The translations under genes and the position numbers were made by a program. A stretch of 5,413 nucleotides of DNA from an uncultured Clostridia bacterium (lineage in GTDB: Bacteria; Bacillota; Clostridia; Oscillospirales; Acutalibacteraceae), in NCBI GenBank assembly GCA_947171615.1, contig CAMVYG010000153.1, forward strand, positions 1 to 5,413, read 5' to 3'. The notes beneath the pieces are model-generated. The model ran no database searches and had not been told where the DNA came from. It saw nothing but the letters and a program-made list of their open reading frames with translations. Positions 1 to 5,339 of this stretch are shown in pieces. The stretch's first letter is position 1. The number at the start of each line of letters is the position of its first letter.

Positions 1-589
1 TTTGTCTGGTACCCTCTCTCCATATTTCTTCCTCTTCCTTATCTTCCCTGATTTCGGAAAGCTCTTCTTCAATTTCCTCCAATTGGGAAGTCAGCAGCTT
101 GATCAACTCCTGGTCATGACGAGTCACGGATCTGAGAAGCTGAACCTTCTCGGTAAAATCCATCAGATTTTTGCTGTTCAGAATGATCGCTACAGTAGAC
201 GCATCTCCTGTAACATACAGAGCCTTGATCCGCTCCTTCAGCAGATCGAAGTTTCGGTCAATATCTTCCTGCTTTTCCGCGATCTTATCTTCAGAAACGG
301 CAATCTGCCCATCCAGTTCAGCGATCTGGTTCCGCAAAAGATCCAACTGCTTTTGCACTGTGTCGATCTGTTCATAGAGCGTATCCCGATAAGCCTTTTT
401 GCGGTTTGTATCGTCCCGCAGTTCTTCCAAACGGGCGTCATTTTCCTCTTTTTGCGCTTGAAGATTTTTCTGGTTTTCCCGCAGCTCAGACAAGCTTTCC
501 GCCGAAGCGGAAAATACAGAGCTGCACAGCAGTGCGGCAGAACACCCAATGCAAAGGATAGTTCTCAGCCGCTTTTCCAGCTTAAACAA
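1..589 (-). CDS. FtsEX-associated secreted coiled-coil murein hydrolase or hydrolase activator (partial, N-terminal 196 residues)
   Basis: I read this frame directly; it has no early ATG. The TTG at 589-587 follows AAGGAG (604-599) with a 9-nt gap. The first 30 residues form a signal peptide: basic start (KLEKRLR), hydrophobic core at about 11-26, and ASA before a likely cut after residue 30. Residues 31-120 and 145-196 are heptad-rich, charged and glutamine-rich, as in a long coiled coil. Between them, about 121-145, is a segment starting IKALYVTGDAS and containing ILNSKNLMDF, which resembles the conserved hinge of PcsB/EnvC-type proteins. The gene directly follows ftsX and overlaps it by 8 nt. 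In characterised systems such proteins bind the FtsX outer domain and cut or activate cutting of septal peptidoglycan. The catalytic end (M23, CHAP or NlpC/P60) lies beyond base 1, so enzyme class and symbol cannot be given. The cysteines in the signal region do not form a good lipobox. Confidence 0.87.
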   Translation of the reverse strand, partial: MFKLEKRLRTILCIGCSAALLCSSVFSASAESLSELRENQKNLQAQKEENDARLEELRDDTNRKKAYRDTLYEQIDTVQKQLDLLRNQIAELDGQIAVSEDKIAEKQEDIDRNFDLLKERIKALYVTGDASTVAIILNSKNLMDFTEKVQLLRSVTRHDQELIKLLTSQLEEIEEELSEIREDKEEEEIWREGTRQ

Positions 590-1493
590 CAGCGTCCTCT
601 CCTTCTTTTTTCAGATATTTTCCGATGGAAATCACACCGCCCAGCATACCGAACAGCATGCCGACCAAAATATAGGCCAAATACACCATTCCTGTATAAG
701 GGTGAATATCAACTACACCCAGGAAAGGCGCCAGGCTATAGACAACCTCCACCGCTTTATCATAGGCAAAATATAAAATGGTAGCGGATATCGTACCGGA
801 AATCACCCCGATCATAAGACCTTCCACGATAAAGGGGATCCGAACAAAGCTGTTGGTTGCCCCTACCGATTTCATAATGACGATCTCCATTCTTCGGGAA
901 AACAGCGTAACCTTTACCGTGTTGGAGATGATAAAGAGAGAAACAACGCCCAGCACCGCTACAAGGGCAATGCTGCAATATCGAACCAGGCGATCCAGAT
1001 TGCTCAGCTGAGAAGCGATCTTACGGAAGTCAGTAGTTCGGTCTACCCCTTCCACCGACTGGATTGCGGAAATCGTTTCATCGTATCTGCTCAGGTCGAT
1101 CATGGAGATGGTATAAGCATCCGGCAAAGGGTTATCCGTTCCCTGAAGGCCGTTAAACAATGTGCCGTCTCCTCCCATGCTCTGCATCATATCGGCCAGA
1201 GCAACATCTTTTGGAACAAAGGTGCAGTCAGAGATATTATCGATTGTTCTCAGATCCTCTCCGACTTTTACCGCTGTTAAAGAAGGCAGATCTTCCTGCA
1301 AATAGACAGTGATGGTATTATTTCCCTCTAAAGATTCCATAGTGGCGGAAAGATTCAGAGTGAGTGCTGCGGCCACGCCGGTCAGCAGCAAACAGGAAAT
1401 CAGAACTGCGATGGAAGCGATGCTCATGGTCCTGTTTTTCCACAGGCTTTTAATGCCTTCCCGGAATAAATACCCTATATTGTGCAGCCCCAT
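582..1493 (-). CDS. ftsX: Cell division protein FtsX (ABC transporter permease-like membrane subunit)
   Basis: FtsX is the membrane partner of FtsE. It does not move a known substrate; it passes ATP-driven movement to periplasmic or extracellular peptidoglycan hydrolases at the division site. The 303-residue length is normal. The layout is a short cytoplasmic start (LFREGIKSLWKNR), TM1 about 24-46, an outer domain about 47-170, then TM2 about 173-195, TM3 about 222-243 and TM4 about 268-290. The cytoplasmic loop after TM2 has RRMEIVIMKSVGAT (200-213), a hallmark of the family. The ATG overlaps the ftsE stop in TAATG (1-nt overlap), with AGGAGG at 1506-1501 and a 7-nt gap, so translation is probably coupled to ftsE. 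Its 3' end overlaps the hydrolase gene by 8 nt. The outer domain has one cysteine (residue 90). No frameshift or missing segment is seen. Confidence 0.96.
   Translation of the reverse strand: MGLHNIGYLFREGIKSLWKNRTMSIASIAVLISCLLLTGVAAALTLNLSATMESLEGNNTITVYLQEDLPSLTAVKVGEDLRTIDNISDCTFVPKDVALADMMQSMGGDGTLFNGLQGTDNPLPDAYTISMIDLSRYDETISAIQSVEGVDRTTDFRKIASQLSNLDRLVRYCSIALVAVLGVVSLFIISNTVKVTLFSRRMEIVIMKSVGATNSFVRIPFIVEGLMIGVISGTISATILYFAYDKAVEVVYSLAPFLGVVDIHPYTGMVYLAYILVGMLFGMLGGVISIGKYLKKEGEDAVV
599..604 (-). promoter_or_regulatory. Ribosome binding site deciding the TTG start of the coiled-coil gene
   Basis: AAGGAG on the minus strand sits inside the last codons of ftsX, 9 nt before TTG at 589-587. 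No ATG occurs in this frame until about residue 143, so this site makes TTG the start. A CTG directly before it is a less likely alternative. Confidence 0.75.
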
Positions 1494-2428
1494 TATCGCA
1501 CCTCCTCATCGTCCCAATCCTGCGGTTCCTGAGATATTTCTTCCGATTCCTCTACGGAAGCCTCATACTCCTCGTTGTATGGATCAGTATATTCCCCGTC
1601 GTACTCTTCGTCATACCCTTCGGCCTCGTCCGCCTCGTAGTCTTCATACTCGGCCTCTTCCGATTCATAGGGTTCAGAATTGTCGTACTCGGCATAATCA
1701 TCGTCGGCCGCTGTTTCCCGCTCCGCTTCAGTGTAACGCTCCGGCGGCGCATAGCTGTCCTGCATTGCGGCAGTGTCCGCCACAATTTCACCGCTATGTA
1801 TCTGAATGATCCGCTTATGAAAATGCTTGACCAGGGAGTGCTCATGGGTAACCATCAGCACCGTGGTTCCACGGCGGTTGATCTCACTGAGCAGATCCAC
1901 AATTTCAAAGGAAAGAGCCGGATCGATATTGCCGGTAGGCTCGTCAGCGATAATCATGGAAGGATTATTGACCAGTGCCCGGGCTAAGCCAACTCTCTGC
2001 CGCTCACCGCCGGACAGCTCCGTGGGGTAATGCTTTGCCTTATGCTGGAGTCCTACCAGACTGAGAATATAGGGCACCCGCTTTTTAATTGCTTTAGGCG
2101 GGGCGCCTACCACACGCATGGCAAAAGCAACATTATCGTAAACGGTCATATGATCGATCAGGCGGAAATCCTGAAACACCATGCCCATTTTTCTGCGCAC
2201 ATAAGGGATCTTTCCCTTCCGCAACCGGGAAACGTCTACGCCGTCCACGATGATCTGACCGGTGCTGGGCCGTTCTTCACAGGTGATCAGCTTCAAGAAG
2301 GTACTTTTTCCGGCTCCGGAAGAACCCACAATAAATACGAAGTCACCTTTATCCACCTTCATATTGATCCGGTGAAGCGCCTCTGTACCATTGTTATACA
2401 CCTTGGTCACATTGCGAAATTCAATCAA
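1493..2428 (-). CDS. ftsE: Cell division ATP-binding protein FtsE with a long acidic, tyrosine-rich C-terminal extension
   Basis: FtsE is the cytoplasmic ATPase that drives FtsX. All ABC motifs are present: Walker A GSSGAGKS (35-42), Q-loop Q86, signature LSGGERQ (138-144), Walker B ending ADEP (161-164, D162/E163), GNID D-loop (166-169) and H-loop H195. The start is TTG at 2428-2426, supported by GGAGG at 2440-2436 with a 7-nt gap and by the usual FtsE beginning (IEFRNVTKVY). A normal FtsE is about 220-230 residues; this one is 311. From about residue 225 the chain is low-complexity. I count about 39 Asp/Glu in the last 85 residues, and 11 tyrosines between about 230 and 290, with almost no basic or hydrophobic residues. 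The extension is in frame up to the ftsX overlap and keeps the coupling signals, so it looks like a real part of the protein. Its role is unknown. The gene is first in the ftsE-ftsX-hydrolase operon. Confidence 0.96.
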   Translation of the reverse strand: MIEFRNVTKVYNNGTEALHRINMKVDKGDFVFIVGSSGAGKSTFLKLITCEERPSTGQIIVDGVDVSRLRKGKIPYVRRKMGMVFQDFRLIDHMTVYDNVAFAMRVVGAPPKAIKKRVPYILSLVGLQHKAKHYPTELSGGERQRVGLARALVNNPSMIIADEPTGNIDPALSFEIVDLLSEINRRGTTVLMVTHEHSLVKHFHKRIIQIHSGEIVADTAAMQDSYAPPERYTEAERETAADDDYAEYDNSEPYESEEAEYEDYEADEAEGYDEEYDGEYTDPYNEEYEASVEESEEISQEPQDWDDEEVR

Positions 2429-2435
2429 AACTATC

Positions 2436-2440
2436 CCTCC
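2436..2440 (-). promoter_or_regulatory. Ribosome binding site deciding the TTG start of ftsE
   Basis: GGAGG on the minus strand, 7 nt before the TTG at 2428-2426. It fixes the start at the residue where homology to FtsE begins, so no upstream ATG is needed. Confidence 0.85.
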
Positions 2441-2615
2441 AAACAGACAAGAACCCGCGGGCGTCTTTTATTTTCAACCCGTATTTTTTCCATCATGGGA
2501 CTCTGCCTGAAACTCAACCAACAGAAGCATTCAAACAAGCTCCTTGTCAAATCGTGAAACTGTATCCAACAAAACAAAAATCCAGCCTTATGCCTTTCTT
2601 CTTGTGAGTACCACA

Positions 2616-2662
2616 CAATAGCACCCATCAGCATAACGTATTATACCAATGGGTGCCCGTTG
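2616..2662 (-). other. Long RNA hairpin with UACG tetraloop (candidate)
   Basis: In the minus-strand transcript, bases 2656-2641 pair without a gap with 2621-2636: 16 pairs, 13 Watson-Crick and 3 G-U, closing on the loop UACG (2640-2637). A further G-U (2657/2620) and three outer pairs (2662-2660 with 2616-2618) extend it past a small internal loop. The outer 8 bp, GCACCCAT and ATGGGTGC, are perfect inverted repeats. The middle four pairs work only as minus-strand RNA, because three of them are G-U; the plus-strand copy would have a 4x4 internal loop. No U-run follows, so it is not a standard terminator. Its loop side overlaps the proposed ftsE -10 element, so it could instead be a DNA dyad. 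Confidence 0.55.
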
Positions 2663-2667
2663 TTTAA
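2640..2667 (-). promoter_or_regulatory. Probable promoter of the ftsE-ftsX-hydrolase operon (extended -10)
   Basis: TATAAT at 2645-2640 is a perfect -10 box and is preceded by TGG, which makes a full extended -10 (TGnTATAAT). A weak -35 (TTAAAC, 2667-2662) lies 16 bp upstream. Transcription would start near 2633, giving a leader of about 200 nt before ftsE. The -10 lies inside the dyad at 2621-2656, so binding of a protein there, or the alternative use of this DNA as an RNA hairpin, would affect promoter use. Confidence 0.5.
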
Positions 2668-2686
2668 TTCCTAAAAAGAAATTATT

Positions 2687-2703
2687 TGTAACCAATTTGT
2701 AAT
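2687..2703 (+). promoter_or_regulatory. WalR (YycF/VicR)-like binding box upstream of the ftsE promoter
   Basis: The plus strand reads TGTAAC, five bases, TGTAAT. This matches the published WalR consensus TGTWAH-N5-TGTWAH at every fixed position. The two hexamers sit in 8-bp direct repeats ATTTGTAA (2684-2691 and 2695-2702) spaced 11 bp apart, about one helical turn. The box centre is about 62 bp upstream of the predicted ftsE start point and about 20 bp upstream of the -35, a place where an OmpR-family activator could act. It reads in the orientation opposite to ftsE. WalRK controls peptidoglycan hydrolases in Bacillus and streptococci, including pcsB in pneumococcus, so the context fits. 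Binding is inferred. Confidence 0.5.
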
Positions 2704-2748
2704 TTTCGCATTCAAAAACCGAGCGTTTTCAAGGAGTTTCCCTTTTCC

Positions 2749-3834
2749 TCAAAGCTTATTGGGGTTGCTCGACAAATACTTCTTCACCATCAAAGCTACC
2801 TTAAAGACAATCGCATCTTCAAATTCCCGCAAATCAAGGCCAGTGATCTTTTTGATCTTTTCCAGACGGTATACCAACGTATTGCGGTGAACAAACAGCT
2901 TTCGGGAAGTTTCAGACACATTCAAATTGTTCTCAAAAAAACGCTGAATGGTAAACAGTGTCTCGTGATCCAGAGAATCGATAGAGCCCCGGCGGAACAC
3001 TTCCTTCAGGAACATTTCACACAGCGTGGTGGGAAGCTGATAGATCAGCCGGGCAATTCCCAAATGATTATAGCTGACAATAGGCTTTTCCGTATCAAAT
3101 ACCTTGCCTACCTCCAGCGCCACCTGAGCTTCCTTAAAAGAACGGGCCAGATCCTTGATGTTATTGACCACTGTGCCGATACCTACTGTACAGTGGGTAT
3201 AAAACTCACCGGAAAGCGTGTCCACAATAGAGCTTGCCAGCTTGTTGATATCCTTCTCATCAATGTTGGGCTTGATCTCTTTAACAAGGGCAATATCGGT
3301 TTCATTGATATTGACAATGAAATCCTTATTCTTGTCCGGGAAAAGATTCTGCAAAACATCGTAAGCGGAAATATCGTTTTTATCCATGATCTTAATCAGC
3401 ATGCACACTCTGCTCACATCAGAGTCAAAATGGAGCTCATGGCTTTTCAGATAAATATCGCCGGGCAGGATATTATCCAAAATTACATTCTTAATAAAAT
3501 TGCCCCGATTATATTTTTCATCATAATACTGTTTGATGCTGCTTAAAGAAACCGCAAGGATCTGTACATACTTCTGCGCCTCCGGATCGGTACCGGCCAC
3601 AAAAACAGCATATTCAGAGCCAGGGCGGCTGCCAAAAGACTTAAATGTGTAGCTATCAGACTGAAACAAATCAGCCGAAGTCAGCTCTTCCGGAGTAACG
3701 CTTTCGCAGACCTCCCCTACTTTTCCCAGCTCGCTGCATGCGATAATCACGGAAGAATCATCAATTACACCGATGATACGATCTATCGTTTCCCCCATTT
3801 GGTGGATGATTCCCTGAAACAATCTGTTAGACAT
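2749..3834 (-). CDS. CdaR/PucR-family transcriptional regulator
   Basis: The start is the ATG at 3834-3832, with AAGGGG (3847-3842) 7 nt upstream. A TTG eight codons earlier would place that ribosome site inside the gene, so I reject it. The 361 residues show three parts. An N-terminal domain of about 1-115 contains a short alpha/beta segment (IIGVIDDSSVIIACSE). A middle GGDEF-like domain of the CdaR type, about 138-250, ends in FKEAQVALEVG. A C-terminal PucR-type helix-turn-helix, about 295-352, has FFENNLNVSETSRKLFVHRN followed by TLVYRLEKIKKITGLDL. No transmembrane segment is seen. Family members are DNA-binding regulators of carbon or nitrogen source use, such as sugar diacids or purines; the ligand here cannot be told. 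The neighbour upstream is a sugar-transporter ATPase, which makes a link to carbohydrate uptake plausible but unproven. The gene has its own promoter with an inverted repeat that could be an autoregulatory operator. Confidence 0.88.
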   Translation of the reverse strand: MSNRLFQGIIHQMGETIDRIIGVIDDSSVIIACSELGKVGEVCESVTPEELTSADLFQSDSYTFKSFGSRPGSEYAVFVAGTDPEAQKYVQILAVSLSSIKQYYDEKYNRGNFIKNVILDNILPGDIYLKSHELHFDSDVSRVCMLIKIMDKNDISAYDVLQNLFPDKNKDFIVNINETDIALVKEIKPNIDEKDINKLASSIVDTLSGEFYTHCTVGIGTVVNNIKDLARSFKEAQVALEVGKVFDTEKPIVSYNHLGIARLIYQLPTTLCEMFLKEVFRRGSIDSLDHETLFTIQRFFENNLNVSETSRKLFVHRNTLVYRLEKIKKITGLDLREFEDAIVFKVALMVKKYLSSNPNKL

Positions 3835-3841
3835 GACTCTT

Positions 3842-3847
3842 CCCCTT
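3842..3847 (-). promoter_or_regulatory. Ribosome binding site deciding the ATG start of the CdaR-family gene
   Basis: AAGGGG on the minus strand, 7 nt before the ATG at 3834-3832. It favours this ATG over the in-frame TTG at 3858-3856, which has no ribosome site in front. Confidence 0.75.
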
Positions 3848-3874
3848 TCACTTATCAAAAATATCTTTTTGCTC

Positions 3875-3950
3875 TTTCAAAAAAAGGCACTGACATATAT
3901 ACAGCTTTATTTTACCTAACTGTAGAAAAAATTTCAACCTTTTTTTGAAA
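3875..3950. repeat. 13-bp perfect inverted repeat flanking the CdaR-family promoter
   Basis: TTTCAAAAAAAGG (3875-3887) and CCTTTTTTTGAAA (3938-3950) are exact reverse complements, 63 bp apart centre to centre, close to six helical turns. The midpoint (3912.5) falls in the -10 box. One arm lies directly upstream of the -35, the other in the early transcribed region. Only one arm would be in the RNA, so a DNA role, such as two operator sites brought together by a looped protein, fits better than an RNA stem. The A/T runs raise the odds of chance pairing. Confidence 0.6.
3909..3937 (-). promoter_or_regulatory. Promoter of the CdaR-family gene (sigma-A type)
   Basis: TTGAAA (3937-3932) and TAAAAT (3914-3909) are separated by exactly 17 bp. 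Each box differs from the consensus by one base. Transcription would start near 3902, leaving a leader of about 68 nt. The promoter lies after the terminator of the upstream ATPase gene, so the regulator has its own transcript. The arms of a 13-bp inverted repeat flank it. Confidence 0.7.
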
Positions 3951-3954
3951 ATTC

Positions 3955-3970
3955 CAAGATGTCAAGATGT
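3955..3970. repeat. Tandem 8-bp direct repeat
   Basis: CAAGATGT occurs twice without a gap (3955-3962, 3963-3970), just upstream of the CdaR-family promoter. It is followed by a perfect A/T palindrome, TTTTTTGCAAAAAA (3971-3984). The second copy creates a TTGACA on the minus strand (3965-3960), but no good -10 follows at 16-18 bp. The role is unknown; a regulatory site or slippage product are both possible. Confidence 0.4.
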
Positions 3971-4093
3971 TTTTTTGCAAAAAAGACCAATCTGCAAAAA
4001 TATATTTTATTTCTGCTTCAGGCTTTTTCGCTTTAAATCCGCAAAATTTGAGAAAATATCTCCTGCTTTTCCGCAGACGGTTCACTGATGAAC

Positions 4094-4132
4094 AAATAAA
4101 AATCGGGGATACCGTACAAGCGGTACCCCCGA
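4094..4132 (-). terminator. Intrinsic terminator of the MsmX/UgpC gene
   Basis: On the minus strand, bases 4132-4121 pair with 4103-4114: a 12-bp GC-rich stem with one G-U and a 6-nt loop (CTTGTA). The tract TTTTTATTT (4102-4094) follows at once. It sits 16 nt after the end of the ATPase gene and is the clearest terminator in the window. Confidence 0.92.
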
Positions 4133-4148
4133 ATAGCAAGTGTAAATT

Positions 4149-5261
4149 TTAGTTCAGGAAGGTCTTCTCAGACTCCTTATCGAACAGGTGCATCTTGTTC
4201 AGGTCGAATGCGATAGCAGTCTTATCACCGGACTTGGCGGTAGAGGTGGGCTCTACACGGGCAGTAACAGCGTTGCCTTCGCAGTTCAGATACAGATAAG
4301 TCTCAGCGCCCATTAATTCGGTCACTTCCACGTCGCAGGTAACATGTGCGCCGCCAACCTTCTCGATGAACTCAGGCTCGTCATGAACGTCCTCAGGACG
4401 AATGCCGAACACAACATCTTTGCCGACATAATCGGCAATCGTGGTGCCTTCCGCCTTCTTCGCAGGAACCTTAATGACGCAGTTGCCGAATTTCAGAGTA
4501 TAATCGGAACCATCTTTTTCCAGCTTGGCATCAATGAAGTTCATCTGCGGAGAACCCATGAAGCCGGCCACAAACTCATTGACAGGATACTCATACAGAT
4601 TCTGAGGAGTATCCACCTGCTGAATGAAGCCGTCCTTCATAACCACGATACGGTCGCCCATGGTCATAGCCTCGGTCTGGTCATGCGTAACATAGATAAA
4701 GGTGGTACCCAGTCTCTTATGGAGCTTGGCGATCTCGGTTCTCATCTGAGCACGGAGCTTAGCGTCCAGGTTGGAGAGCGGCTCGTCAAGCAGGAACACC
4801 TTGGGATCACGAACAATGGCGCGGCCCAGAGCCACACGCTGTCTCTGACCACCGGACAAAGCCTTGGGCTTACGATCCAGCAGATGGGAGATATCCAGAA
4901 TACGGGCGGCTTCTTCCACGCGGCGCTTGATCTCGTCCTTGGGAGTCTTGCGCAGCTTCAGGCCAAAAGCCATGTTATCATACACGGTCATGTGAGGATA
5001 CAGAGCATAGTTCTGGAACACCATGGCGATGTCTCTGTCCTTGGGCGCGATCTCATTGGAAAGAGCGTCTCCAATGTACAGTTCGCCCTTGCTGATCTCT
5101 TCCAGACCAGCGATCATACGCAATGTAGTAGACTTACCGCAGCCGGAAGGACCAACAAGGATAATAAACTCCTTATCCTGGATCTCCAGATTGAAATCGG
5201 TAACAGCCGTTACTCCGCCTGCATAAATCTTATAGACGTTTTTCAGGGTTACACTTGCCAT
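4149..5261 (-). CDS. msmX: MsmX/UgpC/MalK-type ABC transporter ATP-binding protein for carbohydrate uptake
   Basis: This is the cytoplasmic ATPase of CUT1-type sugar importers. Motifs: Walker A GPSGCGKS (37-44), Q-loop Q83, signature LSGGQ (135-139), Walker B FLLDEP (156-161, D159/E160), SNLDAKLR D-loop (163-170) and H-loop H193. The C-terminal regulatory (TOBE/MalK-like) domain, about 235-370, begins near the typical FMGSPQMNFI and contains FGIRPEDVH (285-293). The length of 370 is usual. The ATG follows AGGAGG (5276-5271) with a 9-nt gap. No permease or binding-protein gene is in the window, and a strong terminator follows, so it looks monocistronic here. In Bacillus (MsmX) and streptococci (MsmK) such lone ATPases energise several sugar importers; I infer the same. 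UgpC is an equally common name for this subfamily, and the substrate cannot be read from the sequence. Confidence 0.94.
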   Translation of the reverse strand: MASVTLKNVYKIYAGGVTAVTDFNLEIQDKEFIILVGPSGCGKSTTLRMIAGLEEISKGELYIGDALSNEIAPKDRDIAMVFQNYALYPHMTVYDNMAFGLKLRKTPKDEIKRRVEEAARILDISHLLDRKPKALSGGQRQRVALGRAIVRDPKVFLLDEPLSNLDAKLRAQMRTEIAKLHKRLGTTFIYVTHDQTEAMTMGDRIVVMKDGFIQQVDTPQNLYEYPVNEFVAGFMGSPQMNFIDAKLEKDGSDYTLKFGNCVIKVPAKKAEGTTIADYVGKDVVFGIRPEDVHDEPEFIEKVGGAHVTCDVEVTELMGAETYLYLNCEGNAVTARVEPTSTAKSGDKTAIAFDLNKMHLFDKESEKTFLN

Positions 5262-5279
5262 TCAGAAATTCCTCCTGTT

Positions 5280-5311
5280 ATCTGGGTCTGCGCCAAATGC
5301 CAAACACAGAT
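5280..5311 (-). other. Possible small hairpin and tandem TTTGGC repeat in the MsmX/UgpC leader
   Basis: In minus-strand RNA, UCUGUG (5310-5305) can pair with CGCAGA (5292-5287), five Watson-Crick pairs and one G-U, leaving a loop that contains TTTGGCATTTGG. A second pairing of AUCUG (5311-5307) with CAGAU (5284-5280) excludes the first. Both lie shortly upstream of the ribosome binding site. The stems are short, and the structure may be accidental. Confidence 0.2.
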
Positions 5312-5330
5312 CCTTGATTAGATTGCTATA

Positions 5331-5339
5331 AGTATATCA
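5331..5339 (-). promoter_or_regulatory. Probable extended -10 promoter of the MsmX/UgpC gene
   Basis: TGATATACT on the minus strand (5339-5331) is an extended -10 with the box TATACT, one base off consensus. No good -35 is seen at 16-18 bp upstream, which is tolerated with an extended -10. Transcription would begin near 5324, leaving a leader of about 63 nt. I looked for a catabolite-responsive (cre) element here and found none. Confidence 0.45.

Larger units (their letters stand above)
2429..2748. other. Intergenic region between the CdaR-family gene and ftsE (320 bp, regulatory, no convincing gene)
   Basis: Read in the minus direction, this stretch contains in order: a weak AAAAC/GTTTT stem (2729-2715) that is a poor terminator candidate, a WalR-like box (2703-2687), a long hairpin (2662-2616), an extended -10 promoter inside that hairpin, and a leader of about 200 nt to ftsE. 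The leader contains one very short frame with a ribosome binding site (18 codons, 2530-2474) of doubtful meaning. A longer frame of 67 codons ends 2 nt before ftsE, but it has no ribosome binding site and an odd composition rich in Trp, Cys, Phe and Arg. No strong intrinsic terminator separates the regulator gene from ftsE, so some read-through is possible. Confidence 0.7.

Noticed and set aside
238..549. Minus-strand frame of about 103 codons inside the coiled-coil gene
   Set aside because: It is an out-of-frame reading of the real gene, rich in Cys, Arg and Trp. The correct frame starts at TTG 589-587 and gives a signal peptide and coiled coil.
524..556. Lipoprotein signal (cysteines 13, 16 and 22 of the coiled-coil protein)
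   Set aside because: None is preceded by a proper lipobox; residue 22 has Leu at -1, and residue 16 has Cys at -3. The ASA site at residues 28-30 fits an ordinary signal peptidase I cut.
2..784. Open frame of about 260 codons on the plus strand
   Set aside because: It runs antisense to the coiled-coil gene and the end of ftsX, both of which have ribosome sites and clear family features. The translated product looks like reverse-strand noise.
2030..2557. Plus-strand frame across the start of ftsE and the leader
   Set aside because: Antisense to the Walker A part of ftsE, and its composition is unlike a real protein.
2431..2634. Minus-strand frame of about 67 codons ending just before ftsE
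   Set aside because: Its ATG lies at the predicted transcription start without a ribosome site, and the product is rich in Trp, Cys, Phe and Arg, typical of untranslated leader.
2713..2730. Intrinsic terminator for the CdaR-family gene
   Set aside because: The stem is only AAAAC/GTTTT with a 5-nt loop, and the T-run is part of the stem. It is too weak to call.
2887..3546. Open frame of about 219 codons on the plus strand
   Set aside because: Antisense to the CdaR-family gene, no ribosome site noticed and no family resemblance.
3912..4139. Minus-strand frame of about 75 codons between the ATPase and regulator genes
   Set aside because: It passes through the terminator hairpin and the promoter of the regulator and has no ribosome site.
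4344..5321. Open frame of about 325 codons on the plus strand
   Set aside because: It lies opposite the MsmX/UgpC gene in a frame kept open by codon bias. It has no recognisable domain, and the minus-strand gene is unambiguous.
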